From JBBRLA01 sp038231615 (GTDB lineage Bacteria; Myxococcota_A; Polyangia; Palsa-1104; JAEUJZ01), in assembly GCA_038231615.1 (NCBI GenBank), contig JBBRLA010000062.1, positions 1-20,642 on the forward strand: a stretch of DNA of 20,642 nt. The letters run 5' to 3'. The number at the start of each line of letters is the position of its first letter. The first letter of the stretch is position 1. Both the position numbers and the translations under genes were made by a program. The notes beneath the pieces are model-generated. The model made no database searches. It worked only from the letters and a program-made list of their open reading frames with translations, and was not told where the DNA came from. Of the stretch, positions 15,011-20,642 are shown piece after piece.

Positions 15011-15880
15011 TCAGGGCAGTGGCTTTCCCAATGCCGCCGGTGCCCGGCTCCTGCCGCCGAGCATCCCGCGCAGGGTCAGCAAAAGGATGGTCAAAAGATA
15101 GGGCGACATCTGCACCACCCAGTTGGGTATCCCCAAACCCATCGCCTGCAAACGGATCGCCAGCGCCTCGGCCGAAGCGAAGAGCAGCGCCGCGCCCGCA
15201 GCCCGCAGCGGAGACCAGCCGCCGAAGATCATCGCTGCAAGGGCGATGAAGCCCCGCCCCCCCGACATCAGCGCCACGAACTGCCGTTGATCGAACACCA
15301 GCCATACCCCGCCCACCGCCGTCAAGAGCCCCGAAAGGCACACCGCCCCGAAACGCACCCGCACCACCGACACCCCGAGCATCCGCGCCGCGTCCGGGTG
15401 CTCTCCCGCCGCCCGCAGCCGCAGCCCGAACACCGTGCCGCGCAGGATGCCCTCCAGCGCTACCACCGACCCGATCGCCAGCACCAGGAAAAGCGGCACC
15501 CAGCGCCCCTCCAGCAGCGCCAGCCTGGGCGAGTTGCTCGTCGAGCCGAAGGCCACCTTCAGCAGGAAGCGCGAGAGCCCGTCCGCAAGCAGGAACATGG
15601 CCACGCCACACACGATCTGGTCGCCGCGCAACACCACCGTGAGCAACGCGTAGAGCACGGCCATCGCCATGCCCGCCAGAAGCCCCCCGAGTGCCGCCGC
15701 CAGCGGGCCGTGCGGGGCGCAGAGCGCGGTGCCCATTGCAGCGGTCAGCAAAAAACCCTCCAGCGCGATGTTGATGACGCCCGAGCGTTCCGACACGGTC
15801 CCGCCAAGGGCCGCCATCACGTAGGGAATGCTGATGCGCAACACCGCGTACAGAAACCCGATGAGCCACACACCGGTCAC
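15011..15880 (-). CDS. ABC importer permease 2, nucleoside type (NupQ/YufQ-like)
   Basis: A 289-residue integral membrane protein of the BPD_transp_2 (RbsC/BmpA-associated) family with about eight hydrophobic segments. Diagnostic text includes ERSGVINIALEGFLLTAA near the N-terminus, FGLRLRAAGEHPDAARMLGV (the cytoplasmic coupling loop that meets the ATPase) and SGGRGFIALAAMIFGGWSP near the C-terminus. Length is normal for the NupQ/YufQ half. The start is a GTG at 15880 whose GTGA overlaps the stop of the preceding permease, so the two are translationally coupled. It is last in the importer operon and its end lies 33 bases from the convergent AlkA gene. With the other permease it should form the heterodimeric channel. 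Nucleoside specificity is inferred from the family and operon layout. Confidence 0.92.
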   Translation of the reverse strand: MTGVWLIGFLYAVLRISIPYVMAALGGTVSERSGVINIALEGFLLTAAMGTALCAPHGPLAAALGGLLAGMAMAVLYALLTVVLRGDQIVCGVAMFLLADGLSRFLLKVAFGSTSNSPRLALLEGRWVPLFLVLAIGSVVALEGILRGTVFGLRLRAAGEHPDAARMLGVSVVRVRFGAVCLSGLLTAVGGVWLVFDQRQFVALMSGGRGFIALAAMIFGGWSPLRAAGAALLFASAEALAIRLQAMGLGIPNWVVQMSPYLLTILLLTLRGMLGGRSRAPAALGKPLP

Positions 15881-17043
15881 GACGCCTGACCTCGGGTTCC
15901 CCTGGCGCGCGACCCGGCCAACAGGCGCCGGACCTCGGGGCCGGCGGCGGCCACCGCGAAGATGGTCACCGCGGTAAGCACGTCGATCAACTCACGCGGC
16001 ACCCGGGCATTCACCGCCAGCCCGCCCTGCGAGAGCGTCCCGAAGAGCAGCGCCGACAAGACCACCCCCAGCGGCCGGTTCTGCCCAAGGACCGCCACGG
16101 CGATGCCCATGTAGCCCACGCCGCCCGAGAACCCATCTTCGTAATAATGCTTGTACCCCAAAACGAAGTTGGCCCCGGAAAGCCCCGCCAGCCCGCCGGA
16201 CAGCGCCATCACCCAGGTATAGGTGCGACCCAGGGACATCCCGGCAGCCTGCGCCGCGTCGGGGTTCAGGCCCACGGTGCGCAGGGCGAAGCCGGCGCGG
16301 GTGCGGTGCAAAAGGAAGGCGCAGCCGGCCGCCACGAGCAGCGCCAGTCCCAGCGATAGATTCACCGCAGAGCCGTGCAGTGCCGGCAGGTAATGAGAAA
16401 GGCGCGGCAGCTCGGCGGCGGCGATGACCGGCGCGGTGTGGACCGACTCTTTCAAGAAGAGCCGTAGCCCGACCCCCACCATCGCAGCCCGCACCACGAA
16501 GTTGAGCATGATGGTGACGATCACTTCGTGGGCCCCGGTCGCCCATTTCAGCGCCCCCGGCAGCGCCCCCAGGGCGGCCCCGCCGACAAAACTGGCCAGC
16601 ACGCAGAGCGGTACCGCCACGACAGATGGGGTGTGTGCCGGCAGCGCCACCCCGCACATCGCGGTAGCGAAGGCGCCGATGATGAGCTGGCCCTCGCAGC
16701 CGATGTTGAAGAGGCCGCCCCTGAGGGCCATGGCTACCGCCAGGCCGGTGCAGATGAGGGGGGTGGTCTTGAACAACACCTGCCCGATGCCATATACACT
16801 GCCCCAGGTCCCCGACAGCAGCAGGCGATACACCTGAAACGGCGACTCGCCGTAGATCAGCGTCAAAAGCGAGGCCACCGCCAGGGCGCAGAGCCCGGCC
16901 CAGAGCAGCGGGAGCCCGCGAGCCAGCAGGGATTCGATGAACCGCGGCGCTTCGCTAGCCAATGGACCGGAAGACAAGGCCGGCCCCGCCGCCGGACTTT
17001 GGGCAGATGCGGGTCCGCTGGAGACCACCACGGGTTCCTTCAT
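15877..17043 (-). CDS. ABC importer permease 1, nucleoside type (NupP/YufP-like)
   Basis: A 388-residue permease of the same family as its neighbour, with a longer N-terminus (a Ser/Ala/Pro-rich cytoplasmic tail of about 45 residues). Typical features are LYRLLL-like text after the first helix (SPFQVYRLLLSGTWGS), ALRGGLFNIGCEGQLIIGAF (split here at the signature NIGCEGQ), GAHEVIVTIMLNFV, the coupling loop FALRTVGLNPDAAQAAGM, and FSGGVGYMGIAVAVLG near the end. The ATG at 17043 overlaps the ATPase stop (ATGA), and GAGGAG on the coding strand (17057-17052) sits eight bases before it, so this start is well supported. The open frame further upstream is antisense-free but lies inside the ATPase gene. 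It pairs with the next permease. Confidence 0.92.
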   Translation of the reverse strand: MKEPVVVSSGPASAQSPAAGPALSSGPLASEAPRFIESLLARGLPLLWAGLCALAVASLLTLIYGESPFQVYRLLLSGTWGSVYGIGQVLFKTTPLICTGLAVAMALRGGLFNIGCEGQLIIGAFATAMCGVALPAHTPSVVAVPLCVLASFVGGAALGALPGALKWATGAHEVIVTIMLNFVVRAAMVGVGLRLFLKESVHTAPVIAAAELPRLSHYLPALHGSAVNLSLGLALLVAAGCAFLLHRTRAGFALRTVGLNPDAAQAAGMSLGRTYTWVMALSGGLAGLSGANFVLGYKHYYEDGFSGGVGYMGIAVAVLGQNRPLGVVLSALLFGTLSQGGLAVNARVPRELIDVLTAVTIFAVAAAGPEVRRLLAGSRARGTRGQAS

Positions 17044-18665
17044 AGCCGCCGCTCCTCGGGTGGGTTGGAGGAGACCGCCCCGGCGCCGGTCATCAGCTCG
17101 CCGAGCCGGTCGCGAGATACAGGCGCCTCCGCGGGGTTCTCCAGTTGGGCGACGATGCGTCCGCGGTACATCACGGCGATCCGATCGCAAAGTGCGCGCA
17201 GCTCGTCCAGTTCAGCGGAGAAAAGCAGAATGGCGCAGCCGCGGTCCCGGGCCTTGAGCAGCCTGCCGTGGATGGCCTCGATGGCGCCGATGTCCACCCC
17301 GCGAGTGGGTTGGGACAGAAGGAGCAGCCGCGGTGCAGCATGAAGCTCCCTGGCCAGGACCACCTTCTGCTGGTTGCCCCCCGACAGGCTGCGCGCCAGT
17401 ACATCCGGGTCGCCGGGGTACACCTCGTGCTCGCGCAGGAGCGTGCGAGCGGTGGCATCCAGGCGGGCCCGATCGACCAGAACGCCCCCCGGGCCGGCGG
17501 CATGGTCCGCGTCGTGCCCGAGCAAGAAGTTCTCCGCCAGCGAAAAGTCCAGGACCAGCCCGTGGCGGTGACGATCCTCGGAGACCAGCGCCATGCCCGC
17601 CCGCCGCCGCGCCGCCACCGAGGCTGTGCTGAGATCGGCCCCGCAAAGCCGCACCGAGCCCGCCGCCACGGGCAGCAATCCAGCGATGGCCGCGAACAGC
17701 TCCGTCTGGCCATTCCCCTCGACCCCGGCCACTCCTAATATCTCGCCGCCGCGGACCTGCAACGACACATCCGAGACCCGCCGCGCATCATCGCGATCCA
17801 CCGCCAGCGCCTCGACTTCCAGCACGGCCATCGGCCCCGGCTCACGAGAAAGCCCGCTGGAACCAGCGCCCCCCGAGGCCCCCGGTAAAGCCCGCCCCCG
17901 CGATACCGGCCGCAGCTCCCGACCCACCATCGCGCGAGCGATGTCCTGCGCGGTGCAGGCCTCCCGCGCCGCCTCCGTCACCACCTCGCCCCGGCGCATC
18001 ACCACCACCCGATCCGCGATGGCCATCACCTCGTCCAGCTTGTGTGTCACCAGCAGCATCCCGCGCCGCCCGACGCCGTCTTCCTTCAGCATCAACCGCC
18101 GCAGCACCAAAAGGAGCCGCTCGACCTCGCCCGGCGTCAGCACCGCTGTCGGCTCATCGAGCAAGAGCAGCCGCGCCCCCCGATAGAGCACCTTCAGGAT
18201 CTCCACCCGCTGCGCTTCGCCCACCGTCAGTTCCGATACCCGCCTCCCGGGATCGACGAGCAGCCCATAGCGATCCCCGAGCACCGCCGTCTCCTCCTCC
18301 GCCCGCCGCCCATCGTAGGCCCGCAAAAGACCCCGCCGCGGCTCCCGGCCCAGCACCACGTTCTCCGCCACTGTCAGCGTGGGCACCAGCATGAAGTGCT
18401 GATGCAAAAGCCCGATGCCCGCCGCAATCGCCCGCTCCGGCGACGGCGCCACCTCCTCGCCGTGGTAGCGCACCTCCCCCCCCGCCATCGCCACCGTTCC
18501 GTACAGGGCATGCAAGAGCGTCGATTTCCCCGCCCCGTTTTCGCCGACCAGCGCGACAATCTCGCCGGGCGCGACCGCCAGCGACACCCCCCGGTTGGCC
18601 CACAGGGGACCGTAGCGCACGTCGATCTGACGCAGTTCGCACAGTGGAGTTTGAGCTATTTCCAT
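17040..18665 (-). CDS. ABC importer double ATPase, nucleoside type (NupO/YufO-like)
   Basis: A ~541-residue protein with two fused ABC domains, the energy unit of the importer. Numbered from the GTG at 18668, the first domain has Walker A GENGAGKST (42-50), Q-loop LLHQHFMLVPTLTV, signature LTVGEAQ (147-153), Walker B LLLLDEPTAVLTP and switch THK. The second has a degenerate Walker A GVEGNGQTE (315-323; Gln instead of Lys), an intact LSGGNQQ (428-434) and degenerate Walker B LLLLSQPTRGVD. This asymmetry is normal for the RbsA/YufO branch. HQHFMLVPTLTV and VSEDRHRHG are typical of the YufO group. ATG 18665 overlaps the binding-protein stop by one base (TGATG); the GTG just before it at 18668 would give a four-base overlap and is an equally possible start. 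The next permease overlaps its stop. Confidence 0.93.
   Translation of the reverse strand: MEIAQTPLCELRQIDVRYGPLWANRGVSLAVAPGEIVALVGENGAGKSTLLHALYGTVAMAGGEVRYHGEEVAPSPERAIAAGIGLLHQHFMLVPTLTVAENVVLGREPRRGLLRAYDGRRAEEETAVLGDRYGLLVDPGRRVSELTVGEAQRVEILKVLYRGARLLLLDEPTAVLTPGEVERLLLVLRRLMLKEDGVGRRGMLLVTHKLDEVMAIADRVVVMRRGEVVTEAAREACTAQDIARAMVGRELRPVSRGRALPGASGGAGSSGLSREPGPMAVLEVEALAVDRDDARRVSDVSLQVRGGEILGVAGVEGNGQTELFAAIAGLLPVAAGSVRLCGADLSTASVAARRRAGMALVSEDRHRHGLVLDFSLAENFLLGHDADHAAGPGGVLVDRARLDATARTLLREHEVYPGDPDVLARSLSGGNQQKVVLARELHAAPRLLLLSQPTRGVDIGAIEAIHGRLLKARDRGCAILLFSAELDELRALCDRIAVMYRGRIVAQLENPAEAPVSRDRLGELMTGAGAVSSNPPEERRL
17052..17057 (-). promoter_or_regulatory. Shine-Dalgarno of the first permease
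   Basis: GAGGAG on the minus strand lies in the last codons of the ATPase gene, eight bases before the ATG at 17043. It decides the start against longer in-frame options. Confidence 0.7.
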
Positions 18666-19738
18666 CACAACCGCTCGCTTGGCACCACGATGCGCCCGGC
18701 GATGATCTCGGCGCGCAGCACCTCGACCCGGTCGCGCACCGTTTTGGGGATCATGCCCCGGCGCGGTTCATCGTAGACGTAGTCCACCCCGCCCTCCTTC
18801 AGCCCGAAAACCCGCACGCCGCCGGTGAAGTGACCGTCCTTCACCGCCCGCACCACCGAGAGCACGCTGACGTCCACCTGCTTGGTCATCGAGGTCAGCA
18901 AAAAACCCGGCGCCTCCGCCCACTGGTCCGCGTCCACCCCGATGGCCAGCTTGCCCCGCTCTCGCGCCGCCTCGAAGACCCCCAGGCCAGTCGAGCCGGC
19001 GGCGTGGAATACCACCTCCGCACCTTCACCATATTGGGCCAGGGCCAGCTCCTTCCCCTTGGCCGGGTTCTTGAACGCGTCCCCGCTGGTACCGGCGTAG
19101 CCCACCAGCACCTGGCACTGAGGGCAGACCTTTTGGACCCCGGCGCGATAGCCGCTCTCGAACTTGTGGATCAGCGGGATGTCCATGCCGCCGACGAAGC
19201 CCACCGCATGGTTCTTCTTCGGGCCCTGCGAAAAGAGCCCCGCCGCCGCCCCCACCAGATAGCTGCCTTCCTCCTCGCGGAATTTGAGGGCTACCATGTT
19301 CGCCGGCGGCAAAACAAAACCGTGCTTGTCAAACTTGGCGTAGTCCACGCAGGCGAAGCGGGCCGTCGGATAATCCCGGGCCACCCCGATCATGTCGTCG
19401 GAAAAAATAAAACCCACCCCGATGATCAGGTCAAAACCCCGGGCCGCCAGCAAGCGTATCCCCGACTCGCGATCCGAGCCCTCGCCGGGTTCGATGTACT
19501 CCGCCTTGACTCCCAGTTGTGCCACTGCCAGCTCGACCCCGGCATAGGCCGCGTCGTTGAACGACTTGTCTCCGCGACCGCCGACGTCGAAGACCAACCC
19601 GACCCGCAGGGGCCGAGCGGTGCCTGAACCCCTTTGCGCCGCCGGTGCATCGCGGACCCGGGCCCGCGGCAGCAACAACACCGCGTTCAGCAGGATCAAT
19701 CCCGCGGTGATGAAGGCCAGCGTACTCGTGCGTTGCAC
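18665..19738 (-). CDS. BMP-family substrate-binding protein (PnrA/BmpA-like)
   Basis: A 357-residue periplasmic binding protein of the BMP/PnrA (Bmp) family, which binds purine nucleosides in characterised members and hands them to the YufOPQ-type importer encoded next. Typical text includes VGLVFDVGGRGDKSFNDAAY after the signal, DLIIGVGFIFSDDM, FREEEGSYLVGAAAGL, VGFVGGMDIPLIHKFESGY, VVFHAAGSTGLGVFEAA and VGIGVDADQW-like IGVDADQW. The start is a GTG at 19738; no ATG is in frame nearby and no strong Shine-Dalgarno is seen. The N-terminus (residues 6-26) is hydrophobic (LAFITAGLILLNAVLLLP), but no Cys occurs until about residue 129, so there is no lipobox. The protein is therefore either a single-pass anchored or a cleaved soluble binding protein, unlike most relatives. 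It is first gene of the importer, 24 bases after the DksA-like gene. Confidence 0.9.
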   Translation of the reverse strand: MQRTSTLAFITAGLILLNAVLLLPRARVRDAPAAQRGSGTARPLRVGLVFDVGGRGDKSFNDAAYAGVELAVAQLGVKAEYIEPGEGSDRESGIRLLAARGFDLIIGVGFIFSDDMIGVARDYPTARFACVDYAKFDKHGFVLPPANMVALKFREEEGSYLVGAAAGLFSQGPKKNHAVGFVGGMDIPLIHKFESGYRAGVQKVCPQCQVLVGYAGTSGDAFKNPAKGKELALAQYGEGAEVVFHAAGSTGLGVFEAARERGKLAIGVDADQWAEAPGFLLTSMTKQVDVSVLSVVRAVKDGHFTGGVRVFGLKEGGVDYVYDEPRRGMIPKTVRDRVEVLRAEIIAGRIVVPSERL

Positions 19739-19762
19739 CAGGCTGGTTTTAGCACATCTTGG

Positions 19763-20182
19763 TCACAGAGTGGCGTGGTGTTCGCCGGTCGCGTGCGCCT
19801 TGTCGTACTGCTCCTGATCGTCGATACAACGCGGCGCCTCGGGAATCGAATGAAGGCGGCGGACGTCGATGGGCTCGCCGCAGTCGATGCACAGGCCATA
19901 GGAGCCGGCATTCAGGCGGGACAATGCCTCATCCACCAGGCGCACCGCGTCGCTGGCCCGTTCGGCATCGGTGAGCAAATCATCCTGGGCGACGTCGCTC
20001 ACCGAACCGTCGGCGGCGTCCCAGGGCTCGCGGACCTCGACATTGGTGGTGACGGCAACATCCTTGGGGACGGCGTCCGCTTCGATGCGTCCGAGCAGCG
20101 CCTCCCGCTTGTCGACAAGGGCCTTCCGGGCCCACTTAAGGTCGATGGGAGGGTCCGCCTGGTTGCCTGCTGCTCTTGCCAT
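19763..20182 (-). CDS. DksA/TraR-family zinc-finger-like regulator
   Basis: A 139-residue protein of the DksA/TraR family, which enters the RNA polymerase secondary channel and tunes initiation, often with ppGpp. Residues ~14-90 form the coiled-coil part (LKWARKALVDKREALLGRIE ... ASDAVRLVDEALSRLNAG), with DAADGS at 55-60 at the tip, close to the DxxDxA motif. The zinc-finger part reads GLCIDCGEPIDVRRL with Cys98 and Cys101, then PEAPRCIDDQEQ, where Cys119 is kept but the fourth ligand is Asp122 instead of Cys. The codon at 19819-19817 reads GAT, so this is in the sequence. ATG 20182 follows GAGG with eight bases between. It lies 24 bases before the binding-protein gene on the same strand, so it could be co-transcribed with the importer or simply adjacent. 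Regulation of the importer is not shown. Confidence 0.88.
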   Translation of the reverse strand: MARAAGNQADPPIDLKWARKALVDKREALLGRIEADAVPKDVAVTTNVEVREPWDAADGSVSDVAQDDLLTDAERASDAVRLVDEALSRLNAGSYGLCIDCGEPIDVRRLHSIPEAPRCIDDQEQYDKAHATGEHHATL

Positions 20183-20209
20183 GTCATGCCTCGTTTCCTT
20201 GAGGTGGCA

Positions 20210-20239
20210 GCGGCGCCGACGATGGGCCGGCGGCGCCGC
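20210..20239. other. Strong GC hairpin between the GST and DksA-like genes
   Basis: GCGGCGCCG (20210-20218) and CGGCGCCGC (20231-20239) form a perfect nine-base stem with a twelve-base loop, 21 bases after the end of the glutathione S-transferase gene on the minus strand and 27 bases before the DksA-like start. There is no T-tract after it on either strand. It may be a tail-less terminator or a leader hairpin; the role is inferred. Confidence 0.45.
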
Positions 20240-20260
20240 GAGGGGTCGAAGATTGGGCGG

Positions 20261-20642
20261 CTACTTGCCGGTAGTCTTGTGCCACGAAGGGCGGGCGCTG
20301 ATGCGCTTCCACCAGTCGCCCACGCTGGCATGAGCGGTGATCAGATCGCCCGCGCCGGCGGCCTGGAGGTACTCCAGATAAGGCATCCACGAGATCTCCG
20401 CCAGGGAAAAGCTGTCGCCCGACAGGTAGGGGTGCTTGTCGAGGGTCTTGCTGACGATGTCCAGCACCCGCTTCACCTCGCCGCGGCCCTGCTCGACGAC
20501 TGCCATGTCGGCGGGCTTGCCGGCCATCTTGTTGAAGTAGAGCTGGTAGATGATCTTCATCGCCCCCGGGGTGAAGTAAGACTGCTCGACGCTGATGAAC
20601 TGCTCCATCCGGGCGCGGGCGTGGGGGTCGGAGGGCGAAAGC
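20261..20642 (-). CDS. Glutathione S-transferase, C-terminal part (partial)
   Basis: The gene enters from the right edge, so only the last ~126 residues are visible (frame read from 20641 to the TAG at 20261-20263). They form the all-helical C-terminal domain of a cytosolic glutathione S-transferase: the linker LSPSDPHARARMEQFISVEQ followed by SYFTPGAM, then YLSGDSFSLAEISWMPYLEY, which carries the conserved S-x-A-D/E-I (here LAEISWMPYL) hydrophobic-core and capping segment. The last helices end in WWKRISARPSWHKT, typical of phi/theta-like bacterial members. The glutathione-binding thioredoxin half lies outside the window. An internal ATG at 20608 is only a Met inside the linker and not a real start. 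It is upstream of the DksA-like gene by 78 bases, with a hairpin between them. Substrate is unknown; detoxification is the usual role. Confidence 0.9.
   Translation of the reverse strand, partial: LSPSDPHARARMEQFISVEQSYFTPGAMKIIYQLYFNKMAGKPADMAVVEQGRGEVKRVLDIVSKTLDKHPYLSGDSFSLAEISWMPYLEYLQAAGAGDLITAHASVGDWWKRISARPSWHKTTGK

Overview
The window is GC-rich (roughly two thirds G+C by eye). It holds 20 protein-coding genes, plus a doubtful open frame at the left edge. I see no rRNA, tRNA, CRISPR array, insertion sequence or phage gene. The gene mix suggests a deltaproteobacterium in the broad sense, most likely Myxococcota-like: a lipoprotein with Gly/Asp-Met spacers and Cys-rich repeats, a zinc-ribbon Ser/Thr-kinase-like protein with a long low-complexity linker, a tiny Arg/Lys-rich protein, a DksA/TraR protein, and a GldA/GldF/GldG-type ABC operon with a DUF4340 protein. 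This placement is inference from gene style, not from a marker gene.

Layout. Positions 2-361 hold the tail of an unrecognised gene. A stand-alone 5'-3' exonuclease (minus strand, 358-1233) converges on it. Two short plus-strand genes follow: a 68-residue hydrophilic protein (1369-1575) and a Cys-rich surface lipoprotein (1688-2458). A 321-base non-coding stretch with a good sigma70-like promoter leads into a four-gene operon (2780-7676): ABC ATPase, ABC-2 permease, GldG-like periplasmic auxiliary protein and DUF4340 protein. A 54-residue basic protein (7934-8098) stands alone after it. Next is a zinc-ribbon, tail-anchored pseudokinase (8257-10680), coupled by a one-base overlap to an FAD-dependent amine-oxidase/PPOX-like enzyme (10680-12023). 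A short lipoprotein follows (12171-12431).

The right half is mainly on the minus strand. An MPPED-like metallophosphoesterase (12479-13180) is coupled to an upstream lipoprotein gene (13177-13989). An AlkA-type DNA glycosylase (plus, 14141-14977) is divergent from that pair. Then comes a tightly overlapped nucleoside-type ABC importer operon, read right to left: BMP-family binding protein (19738-18665), double ATPase (18665-17040) and two permeases (17043-15877 and 15880-15011). A DksA/TraR-like protein (20182-19763) lies 24 bases upstream of it on the same strand. A glutathione S-transferase cut by the window edge (20261 to end) closes the window.

How the genes work together. The 2780-7676 operon looks like one membrane complex: the ATPase drives the permease, and two single-pass periplasmic proteins act as partners. 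The 19738-15011 genes form a complete importer, probably for nucleosides. The pseudokinase and FAD enzyme are very probably co-translated and may form a regulated membrane-associated redox unit, which is the least explained part of the window. The DNA-repair genes (exonuclease, AlkA) are housekeeping. The oddities most worth testing are the pseudokinase/oxidoreductase pair, the missing fourth zinc cysteine in the DksA-like protein, and a BMP binding protein without a lipobox.
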